Source: Atherinomorus stipes
Taxonomy: Eukaryota > Chordata > Actinopteri > Atheriniformes > Atherinidae
DNA: 64,000 nt
Direction of reading: 5' to 3'
Assembly (NCBI GenBank): GCA_023101725.1
Contig: JALJCO010009044.1
Location: forward strand, 62,001-126,000
Below, piece after piece: positions 36,881 through 49,209 of the stretch. The position numbers and the translations under genes are program-made. The notes under the pieces were generated by a model that was given only the letters and a program-made list of their open reading frames with translations, made no database searches and was not told the DNA's origin. Each line of letters begins with the position of its first letter. Positions within the stretch are counted from its first letter, which is position 1.

Positions 36881-37329
36881 GGTGATGATGTCTGTGACGG
36901 GACATGAGTGTGAGACATCTCTCCGGTCGTTTTGGCATTTAATGACAGGAGGCTGTGGAGACCAGCCGACATCATAAGTTTGCATAAAAACACCTGCCGC
37001 CAAATCAACGCCACTGTTTCTCCAGACATTAAACATTATTTTAACTGCACTATGAATGGAAGTAACATTAACTAGCCCAGATAACCTGAGTTGATGAGAG
37101 TGAATATTTTTGTAAAACTAATATCCTCCCGGAAAAAAAAAAAAAGAAAATTGAGTATCCACCACCTTAGAAAAATCCTCCCAAACCAAACTGCAGAAGT
37201 ATAGGCCTATTAAGCACATTCACAGGGTTTGAGCTGTTTCTAAAGGGTTCGCTCCTTCACCGTCAGCCAGGCGATGACCCGGGAGAAGTGCTCCTTTTTA
37301 ATCCAAGTTTAATACTTAATCTGATTTAA
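36881..37329. other. Unassigned stretch
   Basis: About 36890-37040 has a CpG content unlike the surrounding AT-rich DNA and may be part of a transposon around the SINE. Poly-A near 37133-37144. No gene. Confidence 0.3.
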
Positions 37330-39097
37330 CCCTTAACAGGCCCCCTTATGCCAAAAACGCCTAAAAAATGCATACCCGAGTTAAATTAGCTGCTGCTCTT
37401 GAACCCTTTGGAGTACATGCAAAAGCTTGGCCTCTCTGTAAAGATAACACTCTGAATTTTCACTTTGAGCTTTCAAATTCATGGTAACTTTAACTAGCAT
37501 GTAGTTACTTAATTTGGAACACACATCAAACTTTTTTTCCCCTCGCCTGAATTTTTTTTTTTTTATTTTGTCAAGTAGCTGCACACAGAAATATGGAGAT
37601 AGGAACTGGATAATCACATGAGGCTGGGGCATGAAGGTTTATCTGTTACCAGTTCTTATTTGGTGATAATAGCAACAAAAATTACAAGTATATGGGTGTT
37701 TTTCTGTGAATATGTTCAGGCGTTATCCAGAATTTTCCATTTGGAGACTCCAAATGGTCCCTTTGGATAATAAGCTTTACAAAGCTGTAAATCCAGAATG
37801 CTCAACATACAGTCATCATTGAAACCTCCAATGAAAGGTGGTACCAAGAGGCATCCTGCTGCATATTCAGATTCACTCTGAGCAAAATCAAAAATACAGT
37901 AAGTGATCTAGAAACACAATAAAATGCTCATTTTCCTAAAGTGCATTATAATAAGAGTCAGAATATGTCTGTTTACATTATAAAGTAAACAATATAATGC
38001 CATGCTATGCAATGTCAACAAAAAGGAAAAATAAAAACACCACAACACAGAAAACTTTTTACATCCTTGCAATTTTTCATGAACTGACCAGGACTGAAAA
38101 CTACTACTACTAATTTTCAACAGAAATGTTACAGTGCAGTCTGATCAGAAGGAGAGAAGCTGCTGCAACACTGCGATCACGAGACCATTAACTTTTATCC
38201 ACAGGCAGGCCAAATCCACAAACCTGGGGGTCTTGTGTTGTAAACAGAGACCCCCAACTTTCAAACATACAGGTTTCACTACTTTAGTGTCCAAAAACAC
38301 CACCATGAATACGCCCGCAGTGAAAGAGCGCAGTAGAAAGCCAAGCTGCCACACATATGCGCCTGAGAAAGCACCCCTTTTCCCAACCAGGCAAACATCG
38401 ACACGTTTACATGTCCTTACTTTTTAGAAATTATCCCCACATAAATAGCTTATAAACACACAGTAACTGCAGGTAGAAGTTTCCACTTACTGGTCCAGTC
38501 CAGAGCGCCTCCTTAGCCAAACGCTTCCTCCTCTACTGAGCCCGGACGCACACATGCTGCTCTGCTCCGAGTCATTTCCTTTAGCAACTCTTCAGCAGCG
38601 CATTTTCGTTCTTTGGCATGTTTTTTTCCCCACGTTTGTACCGAAAAAGTGCACAATACGGGGCTTCCTCTGCTTTTACGCAAAGAAGCGCAAGTTTGGA
38701 GGAGTATTCAGGCCGAGTTACGCAGGAGCACAGAGAAGCCATCTTGCTATCCAGGTAAACAAAATACACATGGCCATGACGGGAATTTCATTGGCTATAC
38801 GTGCATGATGTCAGAGCTAGCGTCAGACCTGATAGGCCAGATCTGCAAGCATCAGATTACAAGGCCCACCCACCACGTGAAGTAGAGTTTGGTAGATATT
38901 ATTGGTGGAGGAGAGACCATAGATCCACCCAGTTGGTCAAATGAGACGTCAATCAAAAGGGATGCCTTTCCTGGTCCGTCAGACGCTGTAGTATTGAAAT
39001 ATGATACATTTAACAGATTTTATAAGACTTTATATTGAAAATGAGTAAAAAAAAAAAAAAAAAACGGCCCGTGGGCGGGCCCTGGCCAGTAAAGGGG
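37330..39097. mobile_element. piggyBac-like non-autonomous element, 1.77 kb
   Basis: TTAA flanks (37326-37329 and 39098-39101) enclose ends CCCTTAACAGGCC and the inverse CCCCTTTACTGGCC. CCC-starting ends at TTAA are the piggyBac pattern. The interior has AT-rich outer parts and a CpG-rich core at 38130-38880. Open frames there lack the piggyBac catalytic aspartates and show no recognisable motif, so a transposase is not supported. Confidence 0.65.
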
Positions 39098-39101
39098 TTA
39101 A

Positions 39102-41409
39102 CGCTGTGTATGGCGAAATTTTAATATTGACTGAGAAATGAAACGGGAAAAAAGATGATGGGCGGGGAAGGAGTTTGCTGCTTTAAAGGAGGGAAAGCGT
39201 TTGCGGATGGAAAGAGGGGCTAACAAAACAAATGAAGCATTGATCTTTTGGGAGCAAAGTTAATAAAAAAAAAAATAGAAAAGTCGGATCTGAGCGGTCA
39301 TCTGTCTGATCGCCCGTTTTAAACAAGTGAACTCTGCTGACCCAGTTCACAGCTTGTTCGCCTGGACAGTAGTGATCCAGAGTAAATACAGGTCACAAAT
39401 GTGATCGGAGCATATTTTGTCGCAGGCAGTGATGTTTCAAACCTTAAAATCCCGGTTATTAATGTCCACACGCAGTTGCATAAACGAGGTAAACTAAATC
39501 TTCACTTTGGTCGAAGTTTTCGAAATTAACTTTTTTTTAAAAATCCCCAAAAAATAAATTAGTAGACAAAAAATAAAATGACATAAAATCTGCGTTTACG
39601 TGTCAATGTCAGGCCAAATCATAGTAGGTAAATATCTTCGTTTTATGGGATACCCTCCTACTTGTGGACAAGCTGAGTTGCTTAGCAACCATACTGTCCA
39701 CTCAATCTTATGTGGTGGGAGAACAAATTGTTCTCCATTGTATTATTTCATTTTTACCCATAAATTGTTTATTTTTGTATGTGTGCATTTATTTTTATTT
39801 ATTTTACAGGGAATATGCAAGGTAACCGTTTTATAAAAGCAGTAAGCCCCTTGAATCTGTCGGTTACAGCGGTTTTACAACGGCGGAGGGGCCGTTGTAG
39901 AATCCGCTGTGAATCGATTGCTTCTCTTAATTTACCATTACTATTGCAGCCAACATTACCATTTTTATTGTTGGGTTTTAATTACTTTATAATCAACAGC
40001 ATCATCACTGTAAATTCTATTACATTTACTCATTAATATTATGTAGGCATATTTATCATCATTACGATCATGTGTAATATCTGCTTTTGGAATTAACCAG
40101 ATCTTGTTTTGAATTCTAATTTCTCTTTTGTCCTTTCTCTTCTTGTTGTTTACTTTGTGTACCACACTGTCACATACGCAATGCACTGTAAATATTGTCA
40201 CAATTTGCAATTAAAAAAAAGAAAAAAAATCTTATGGGTAATGACAACATTGTGGCTGCCTCCATCAGTACAGAATTTTTCTTTTGAATCCATTTTTTCT
40301 AAAACCCTGATTTGAATTCACTCATGTTGAATGCAGTCAGACATGCTAGCGCAATTCACGCAGCTGTATCAGCTGGAGGGTTGGGGAGAGGGGAGGGTAT
40401 TCGCTTGATGGTGTGCTGTAATTGGAGAATATGAATCAGATGGAATGATAACTGACGTAGAATGATAAGCTGCTGTCTGATACAACCGTTTTTGAACAAA
40501 GACACAAAACTGACTGACCATGAACAGGAACTTTGATACTCGCTCTTGACATTAACATGGCCTCACAGTGCACAACAGATCATATTATACCCCAAAAAAC
40601 CCCAGAAAATTTAAATTTGATGTCATGGCACCTAAGTCAAGTTTGACAAGCAAATGAATGTATTTAAAAGCTTACCAACCTGTAAAACACCATGCAATGG
40701 TGCTTGATAAAGGATATAAAAGTTAACAGCTGTCATGTCCAGAGTTGTGTAAGTTGCTGTAAACTGCAAGAAAGAATACAATAAATCATTTATGTTATCA
40801 TGTAGTCCTCAATAATTTTGCAAATTATGTCAATTTAGAGAAATGGATTATGCATTTTGGCCAAGCTCCAGGCTTTTGCACCTTTGATGCTCTGGCAGAC
40901 AAGGTTGACTAATCTCCTGCAGTTGATCCACCTAGGTTGTAAACCTAGGGCCCTGACAGATCAAAGTAAGATCAATTCTTACTTAATAGAATTGAGAAAA
41001 GAATTTTTGCACATATCAGAACTTTCTTTTTAAAAAATCTGCAGAAATTGAGGTGTTTTTTTCTTTAGATATTTCTTTGTTTTTAAACAAAAAATATCTT
41101 AAGAAGAAAAATACCGTAGTTTATGAAGATTTATTTATTTAAGTTAAAGTTTTAATGTGTACAGTAAGCAACAACAACAAAAGAAAGAAACACATGACCT
41201 GATTTGAAAGCTTTTTTTCCCACACTCATTCTGGTTTTACTCAGTTTCCAGGCCGGAATTTTATTTGAAACACTTTTTTTTTTTTTTTTACATTTCTTGT
41301 CTCTTGTCACATACAGACGCAGATGAAACCCAAACATAAGACCTTGAGATTTATATCCAGCACAAGAGATACACTAAATATACCAATTCATTTAATTTAT
41401 CCTGTATAT
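39102..41409. other. Unannotated AT-rich stretch
   Basis: No gene or defined repeat seen. Poly-T at 41274-41290 and A-rich runs. Short open frames only. Confidence 0.4.
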
Positions 41410-41520
41410 CAGGGGCTCTCAACCTCTGTCATGATGAGGCCCAATTTTTCAGTACAAACTGGTCCGGGGCCCATTCACATTTTAATACCGTGGGCCTATT
41501 AGTGTAACTGATCTAAGTTT
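41410..41520 (+). mobile_element. One end of a hAT-like element
   Basis: CAGGGGCTCTCAACCTCTG followed by a GGGGCCC-bearing sub-terminal region is typical of hAT ends in vertebrates. I could not find the partner end, so the element is truncated or its other end has diverged. Confidence 0.5.
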
Positions 41521-42329
41521 TGGGTTATTTATTTAATAGCTAAACAAAATCCACTTGCCTTTAACAGATTAAACCTTGTAAAATGTGGTTTGATAAACAC
41601 AAAGACTGTAAAAAAGACAAACAAACAAACAAAAAAACAACACATGAATAACATTACAATATAATATATCATCACAAAACACATTTATATCACATGTATA
41701 ATTCATGGATTAAAATCAGACTCCTACAAGAATGAATCAGAATTAGACTATAAACACAAAATCTACTTTTACTGCAAAAAAAATTTTGAAGGATAACGGA
41801 AAAAACTGATGGAAATTGATTTTAAAAAGAGATAAAATGGTGCAGTAATCAATCACATAAAAAAAAAAGGCTCAACTTAAATAATATGTAAATAAACCTG
41901 TGGTTTACTTGACAGGCAATTGAAGCACAAAATTTCAACAATTTATTTATTTAAACTTTTTTTTTTTAGAATTTTTTAAAGAACTTCCAAACATAACAGA
42001 CTTTTTCTGCATCAATAGCTGATTTTATTTCTGTCCAATGAGTGTTAGATGTTTGCTTTCTAGATACAGCCTGCAGATGCAGGCTTCAGGGCTTCTGTTA
42101 GCATTAGTGTTAACTGCGCTCAAGCCAGACCTCTCAGCTCTGCTTTGCTACCTCTGATCTATATTTAATTAATTGATTGGATTTTTGCCTTAAAAGGTCA
42201 GTTTGGGACCATTTTTTACTACATTATTTTGTTTTAATACTTCTGTACAATGTTTGCTACAGGCGAGAAGCTAGCTGAGTGTCTTCTTCTTGTTTGTTGA
42301 ACTTCTTGACTTTTTTCTTGTTTTAGCTG

Positions 42330-42681
42330 TTCATACCTTGACAATCAGCCTTCATCAGAAGTTGTCGGACTTCCTGGTGTGACGTGTCTTATATAGACAG
42401 CTGACCGTGAGTTCCGACGTGATGTGTCATGAGAACAGCTGACCGGGCACGGCACGGCAACATACAATGAAGTGCTCATGCCGGGTCTCCTCTCTGTCCC
42501 CCTCCGGCTCCCCACTGGTGACTGAGGATGAAATCCCAGGTGTGTGGGAGCAAGTATGCCCCCTCGTCCCTGTTCATGGTGTTCGTCTCTCGCCATCGTA
42601 TCTCGATTGCCTCCTTGATCCATCTTTTGAATTTATTGGTTTCTGTGGTGATTGCCAATAAATTCAAAAGATGGATCAAGG
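42330..42681 (-). pseudogene. Penelope-like retroelement 3' fragment
   Basis: The minus strand encodes, near 42660-42560, KFKRWIKEAIEIRW and, after a short gap, MNRDEGAYLLPHTWD. This pattern I associate with the C-terminal GIY-YIG endonuclease region of vertebrate Penelope-like elements. The frame breaks afterwards, and a SDEG-type sequence (TCATCAGAAG in inverse) follows at about 42350. The 5' side ends abruptly in a perfect inverted copy of its own coding sequence (42655-42681). The element would copy by reverse transcription, but only the last part of one ORF remains. It could also be another GIY-YIG retroelement. Confidence 0.6.
42613..42681. repeat. Perfect 27-bp inverted repeat, 15-bp spacer
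   Basis: Bases 42613-42639 and 42655-42681 are exact reverse complements. The left arm is retroelement coding sequence, and the right arm is its inverted duplicate at the 5' truncation point. Confidence 0.95.
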
Positions 42682-43456
42682 ATTTTTTCACACAACTGTA
42701 TATGTATAGTAGAGGAGCACAAATATAATGAATAAAGAAATAAGCTATAATTCAAATCATAAAACAGAACAAAACTCACAAATTACCATGATAGAAAAAT
42801 GCAATAAATACCACCAAAACCAAACACATAAAACCTTTATTCATTCATTTTCTGTTGTAGTAAAAACTACATATTTGAACACATTAAAATCAGGTTGAAT
42901 GTACCATAACAACCGAATAACCCATGTGAATTCATTCATTCCCTTCATGCTCATCATCTAGTATTGCTTCAGGTAAGTGTGAGCTGATTTTAGCGACCAG
43001 GTGTAATAATTTTGTTTTTTACAGGGCCTTTATCAGGTCTGCATTTCTGGTAAGTTTAGATAAATTAATAATATTCTACATTATTCAGGTACTTAAGAAT
43101 AACTCATTCCTGTGATGTTTAAAAAATGTCTTCTCAAAATATTACATATTAACACCAAGGATCTGACACTAATTAACTAAGTTTTAAATGTTTATATGAG
43201 GATGAATTCAAAAAGGAAAACTTTCTTACCGTTTCTTTTATAATCATTTAGGGAGCAATGGAATATTTTGATCATGTGAGAAATTGTCATGGTACAAACT
43301 TTGCAAAAACAATGAGGAAAAGTAAAACTAGATGGTATCACTCCTTTCAAACGAGTTGACTGTCCAGTTCTGTCCAAGTCTTCTGGTCTGAAATCAATAA
43401 CAGCTGCAAACAGCTGAACAATATTTTGGCACGAAGTCAAAGAAACGCGACCTAAC

Positions 43457-43560
43457 CATAGATATGGACCTAACTGCTTGTAAGAAACCCCTGCCCAAGA
43501 TGGCGGCTGAGCCAACGTAAGCTATGGGTCTGAAGGCGGCATCTAGTGTTTATATCTATG
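43457..43560. mobile_element. Tiny MITE-like repeat
   Basis: CATAGATAT at the left and ATATCTATG at the right bracket about 104 bp containing CAAGATGGCGGCTGAG and GGCATCTAGTG. Compact size and inverted ends suggest a MITE. No target duplication resolved. Confidence 0.55.
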
Positions 43561-44199
43561 ATTAACTCTCAGCAACACCACAGCTGTCTCTGTTCGCATT
43601 AGCTAGCATAATAATGTTATGTAGTGAGTCATTTTCAGGAGCATAGATACGTGAAATAAAGTGTCAGATTAATGAGTGTTCACCAAAATGTATCGTTTTT
43701 TTTTTTGTTGTTGGGGATTAAATCCAGTGTTTTCTTTGCCATGGCATCAAGTTATTCCTCCTCTGCTTTGTGAGTGTGCGATACCCCCCCCCCCACCAGT
43801 ACAAACACACTGACATCAGTGGACTGAGCAGCACCATACTTTTGTCATAGACAGCAGCATCTTCATAAAAAATAAATGTCTTCTTCTTATTCACTTATTA
43901 CCACAGTTAAAGTTTTCCACTGCTGTTCCAACAACCAGGAATGTGTCAGTCCTTCCAGATTTCCTCCATATTGGTAAGAAAAAAGTCTGATTCTCATCTG
44001 TTCTAATTACATGTACAGAGAGGCTCCCCAGGCACTGGCAGACAGTCTAGTTCTGGCATTTGGCTGGATTAGTCTAGCTATTTTTTTAATGTTTATTTCA
44101 ATATTAAAATCTTTAACAATGCCCAGGAAATTAGAAAATGAACTCTCTGCAGTTCCCTTGCCCCCTCTCCGCATCTCCCGAACTTGTGCAAGCAATTAA

Positions 44200-44845
44200 A
44201 GGATAAGTTTCTTTTTTTTCAACCTAGACCTTCTTTCTAGGAGTATATACGTGCATTTACTCACCGGTAAAGTTTCTGCATCACTTTGAGTCCTTGGGAA
44301 GATGTAACCTTGAGTCGCTTTTCGGTTAACATCCAGTATCATGGCGGAGACGGGGCAGTCACTATATTAGCCATTTTCTGCAGCAAAACTCCTTTTCGCC
44401 AATACTTTAAGTTGAATGAAGGAACGAACGAGCACTACTTTCCTGTGAGTCTGGATTTAGCTTCCCGTTAGTTATCAGGGTGTACTACACACTTTTCGGG
44501 GCCGCGCGTTCACGATGCGCTCTTCTGTAGTGCAGCTGAGACGAGCGGCTCGCTGCCCAGACATCAACAAAAACACAATTTCCGAAACTCTGAACTCACA
44601 GGACAATAGTACTCATTTGTTCGTTCATTCTACTTGAAGCATTGATGAAATGATGGAGTTTTACTGCAGAAAATGTCTAATATAGTGGCTGCCCCGTCTC
44701 CGCCATGATACTGGACGTTCATTGAAAAGCAACTCAATGTTGTATCTTCCCAAGGACTCAAAGTGATGCAGAAACTTTACCGGTGAGTAAATGCACATAT
44801 ACTTCTAGAAATAAGGTCCAGGTTGAAAAAAAAGAAACTTTTCTT
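44200..44845. mobile_element. Foldback TTAA-type MITE (left of an abutting pair)
   Basis: About 240-bp arms: 44200-44440 pairs with 44610-44845, sharing TTTCTTTTTTTTCAACCT, CTTTGAGTCCTTGGGAAGAT and its inverse. The left flank is TTAA (44196-44199). At the right the expected TTAA reads TTATAA (44844-44849), which is also the left boundary of the next MITE. A CpG-rich loop lies at about 44490-44560. Confidence 0.82.
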
Positions 44846-44849
44846 ATAA

Positions 44850-45253
44850 AGCAGAACTGAGTAACTTCAGCTCGGGGCTCCCCCTTGTGGCGTCCTTTCA
44901 CTGTCATAAACTTCATACTCCCCCTACACCCCCACAGCACACAGACGTCTTCTCTACCTGTCTTTCCTCTATTTTGATCCCTGATTATATTTCTAAGCTT
45001 TTACTAGCTTGTTGATGCTACTTTGCTATGTTGGTAACAGCAGCTCGTCTCCCTCTGCTCAAAGCAGTCTTGTGCCTCTTGCAATGGGATGTTTTACCCG
45101 TGTTTTGCGGGTGCCATGGATTGTATTTTGGATTGTATCATGGATTGTATCATGGAAACTAGGAAACACCGAATCGCTCTGTAAACACTTTGTTTAGTCC
45201 CACAGGGATTCTGAAAAGCATATATGGAGGTGAAAAAGTTACTGAGTTCTGCT
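44850..45253. mobile_element. TTAA-type MITE (right of an abutting pair)
   Basis: AGCAGAACTGAGTAACTT at the left is matched by the inverse AGCAGAACTCAGTAACTT at the right. TTAA follows directly (45254-45257). Length 404 bp. A short direct repeat (ATGGATTGTATCATGG type) occurs three times at 45116-45155. Confidence 0.82.
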
Positions 45254-45399
45254 TTAAAGGTCCCAACAATTGAAATTAAATTAAGAAACATTAAATGCTC
45301 AGAGGAAGCTTTAATAAACATGAAACAACTTGAAACAGTCAGACTATAATCAAACCAGTGTAGAAAATGCTGGCCTAATGTAATACGCTATTTTCCCAC

Positions 45400-45502
45400 T
45401 GTTTATTCAATATTCAAATATTAATTTTCACATTCGAATCTCGGGTTTTTATTAATATTTAAATATATATATTCAAATTTAGAATATTCATTGACAGCCC
45501 TA
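45400..45502 (-). mobile_element. One end of a hAT-type MITE
   Basis: In inverse orientation, TAGGGCTGTCAATGAATATT followed by AT-rich ATATTCAAAT-type repeats is a familiar fish hAT end. The other end was not found. Confidence 0.55.
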
Positions 45503-47576
45503 GTCTGCACTGACTTCTTAGTTCGAAAGGTCATAACAAAAGAAAACTACAGTATGATTGTTTCCAAGTGAGTACGTGCTAGTTATGCAGAGTATACAGA
45601 CTGATTGTTCTGCAAGAAAACACCACCACCCATGTATTCAGCCTCAAAGCCCCAGCATCCCCTCTTCCAAAACCCCATCCAATTCTCTCATTAGTCTTGC
45701 AGTATTATTATTTTAATGAAGTGATTGAGCACAGGTTGTCTGCGTGGTATCATTAAAGTCTTTGAAGCTGATTTTTATTGTTGGTGGTCTCTTGTATAAT
45801 AAAGCCTCACATGTAGGCTGCTCATATAATAATTCATCATGTATGTTCTAACTACACACTAGATAGTCAGAATATAGGTTGAAATGTGGAAAGTGTGCTC
45901 TGTGTGCTTTGAGACTAAAGTGCAGATCTGTATTGCTTTAGTCAGTGATGCTTAATTTTATTAATTTTATTTATATTTTACCAGGAAACAGCGAAGTTAC
46001 AGAAAAACCAAATACAATCAAATAAACTAAAGTTTGATTTGGTTTTGTTTTCAGTGAAAACATAAATATAAAAATAAGTTAATAAGTTATCTTTAGTCCA
46101 TCAGCCACCAAGCTGTGACAAATGCAGTGGCATATACCTCAAATAGATCAATCTCTCTCTTGTTTTTCGTCTGTGCTTCTTTGTGCTGCGCCAGCCATTT
46201 TGGAGCATTAATAACTTTATAATGCTTATAGTCCTGAAATGTGTAGGTGTGAATGATCCACATGTTTACAGTTACTCCCCAAAGGTTCAGTTCTTCCAAT
46301 GGTGGCTAAATCTTTCTACTGATACTGTACCAGTAGAGATGATCATTTTTTTAGACAGGCGCAACCAATATCCAAACACAACAGTTTGTTTTCTTGTTGG
46401 GCTGTAACCCTGTTCTATAGCAACTATTCACAAAGAGCTCTGCCTCTGCTGCATTTCACTTTGCCTTTAATTTTCCATTTTCCACTGCAGTCTCACACAA
46501 AATAATCAGAAAGCTAAAAATAGCCGAGAAAAATTATTTAATAGTTTCAAATGAATAAGATTCAAAGCCAAAAGGGAAGTAAGTTAAATATAGAATAAAT
46601 CAGTCTCTTTAACAGTTTTGTACCCAAAAAGGAGAACAGATCAGCATTCCCTAAGCATTGCACAAAAGGTTAAATAACACACTGTTGGTATGAAAGCATA
46701 TTTATGATGTTATTCCATTAGAACTAGATAACAGCTTTGTATTGTCAAAGCTGTAATTCTTTGTTTTTCTAGATAAAAACGGTCTATTTTTGGCTTAGAA
46801 TGCTTTGGGTAATTATGTTAAGTGGCATTAACATGCAAGGTAATTCTTTCATAATAATTTGATGATTATGTAGAGGAAAAAAGTTATCAGAAGTTGATTC
46901 AAAATAAAAGACGCAATAATAATCAAATAAAAATAATCGATATATCGTAAAACAAACTAAAACTGAGTGAAAAGCTGCTGTGTTCAGTGAATGAAACAAA
47001 TATATGTATTTTACAGAAGTACTCGTCATTTATGGAATGTGAAACCAACCATGAAATGCTGAAATTGTCAGTTGTAATGTGCAAACAATAACATGAACAT
47101 TTCAGGGATTACCTGCTGAAACCATTTTTACATTCTGTCCATATCTTCAGATGTTGGTCATGTAGCTGCTTTGATAGATGCTCTTTCCTCATTTTGCTTT
47201 AAATGTAATCTTTTTTTTCACTCCTGTTCGTTTTTCTTTTCTTTAATCAATTATGTATTTATTTAGTCCACAAGTTGTTGTACCTTTAAACAGCACGCTT
47301 ATCTTTTTCTAAAATCTTATAGACGAGTCTAGGTAAGAATCAGATCTTGAGACATCTACAATTTATTTTCTGTTATATTCCAACTCAAATTAAAATTCAT
47401 GGTTATGTAAATAAGTGAAACCCTTTTGAGCTTTTAATCATTTTAAACAACAATTAGTTTACAATTACAACCATAACTCTGACTTAGCAACAACGCAGCA
47501 TCGTTTCACAAATTTAGAGCCCTAATTTTTTTGGCAGTGGAGTTTTAGTTGTGATCTTTGTTGTGTAGAAATAGAT
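45503..47576. other. Unannotated AT-rich stretch
   Basis: No gene, repeat array or paired ends recognised. Confidence 0.4.
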
Positions 47577-47990
47577 AATGGCCGCGTTTCCCAGTTAAGA
47601 TTCTTCTTTGGATTAAAGAAGGCCTAAGGAAGCTCTTCCCAACAAAGGATCGAAAGATACGCCCGTTTCCCAGATTGCTTTTTGCGTTCTTTTTCCTGAG
47701 AAACGCTTTGCTACGCTACATTTAAGAAGGTCCTAACAGACGCTTCCACTTCGGGGGGTGAAAAAGAATCGAGGTAGGTTCCGATCGACACCATTATTTA
47801 GTGTGGAGGTTATTTTCCGACGCTGATATTGAGCCCTTTTCGTTTGTGTTTGTGAAGAAGCAGTTAAAAATGGGTTCAGTGTTGAAATAATTGAAAGCTT
47901 TGTTATTGTGTATTGGAATGGTAACAGGTGTAGGCGATTGGAAATTTACAGATGCCCTAAAATATGGTATTCTGCGCTATTTGTTGCGTA

Positions 47991-48160
47991 ATGGCTGAAG
48001 GGAACCCCACAAGAGGATGAAGCGCCTCGGCTTACGCAGAGGAGAGGTAGCACACGTGATTGAAGAAGTGGCAGGTAAAAAAAAGATTCTCTTTGGAGGG
48101 ACAAAGGGAAAAAAGACATAGAAGCAAAGGCCAGGGCATGGCAATAATGCGCTGAAAATG
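47991..48160 (+). pseudogene. Harbinger Myb/SANT-like protein, N-terminal fragment, copy 1
   Basis: It begins MAEGNP like the copy at 51864, but the frame breaks after a few codons. The block IEEVAGKKK is still readable in another frame. In Harbinger elements this protein helps the transposase bind DNA and enter the nucleus. The rest of the gene is deleted. Confidence 0.75.
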
Positions 48161-48189
48161 TCCCCATCCAGCCCTTGCAGGTGCGCGAC

Positions 48190-48509
48190 TAACACCGACG
48201 CCTTGCTGAGTCCGGTTCCATCCCCCACTACCTCCAGAAAGCTCCCCACCGCGTAGAAACGCAACGCAGCCAGGCACTGCACCTCTGGGCTCAGAGCAAA
48301 GTTGCACCTTGTGGGCCTCCTGATGTGTGGAGCAACTATTTGAATGATCCGCTCGATTTGCGCGCGGTAGCCTGTAACGCATCTGAATAGCGGATGACAG
48401 CACATCTAGAGGACTGAAATGCTGGCGATGAAAGCATGTACATACACAGTGTCACTCCGTCTCGGCGACGCTGTTGGTTTGCTACCAAAATTTGCTGTAA
48501 AGCAGCCAT
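48190..48509 (-). pseudogene. HARBI1-like transposase, N-terminal fragment, copy 1
   Basis: It starts at the ATG at 48509 (MAALQQILVANQQ) and, after frameshifts, reads ERIIQIVAPHIRRPT and SPEVQCLAALRFYAVGSF, then EVVGDGTGLSKASV. These are hallmarks of the helix-turn-helix region of fish HARBI1-type transposases. Everything beyond, including the DDE catalytic residues, is missing at the deletion junction. A full protein is about 350 residues. Confidence 0.88.
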
Positions 48510-49209
48510 GATGTCTGATACGGGTATGGAATGGCCATGCTTTTATTGAGCGAAGAGGTGCATTCATATGAACAGCTGACAAATGCGAATATGACGTGAG
48601 TCCTCATAGATTGCGTTTTTGCGTACACCTACGCAATGTTTTTGTTTCTGTGGTTGATACCCACAGCTTTATCTAACGTAAGCTAAGTATAGGGAGGCCT
48701 ATCTTGCCATAATGATTAAACTTAACCACAATATTTTCTGTCATTCACTGGTACTCAGTTTTCTTCCATCATAGATGATTGACATTATGTGGGGAGTTAT
48801 GGTGGTCTTTAATATTTCCATTTTTTTTTTTACGGGAAATAGTGGTTCAAAAGTGACAGTAGATGGGCCTGTTGCTTAGAGGGGGGAAGTTAAAGAGGTT
48901 GAAAGAGGGGTCTGGCCGTCCTGAAAATAAAGAAGCTCCTGAGTTAAGAGCGATTGGGAAACGCAACGTCCAAACAAGGCACTTTAAGGATTAAGGAGGA
49001 CCTCAGCGTAAGAGTGTCTTAACTAATCTGGGAAACGCGGCCAATGTCTGTGCTCCTGGAGCCAGTGGCCACAGTAGGTAATATGTGACGCTAAGCCACC
49101 ATGTTAATAAAATTCTTTGGTCACTGAAGGGGGGCAGCAAAACATCCTATGAGCACACAAATATATTTATTAGCCAGCTGCTGAGATTAAAATCATTAAT
49201 AGATCAACT

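Larger units (their letters stand above)
47580..49042 (-). mobile_element. PIF/Harbinger element, internally deleted, copy 1
   Basis: Inverted ends GGCCGCGTTTCCCAG and CTGGGAAACGCGGCC, with AAT on both outer sides (47577-47579 and 49043-49045) as a 3-bp target duplication. Inside are the start of a HARBI1-type transposase on the minus strand and the start of a Myb/SANT-like protein on the plus strand, facing each other across a deletion near 48160-48190. Autonomous Harbinger elements need both proteins. This copy has neither intact. Confidence 0.9.
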
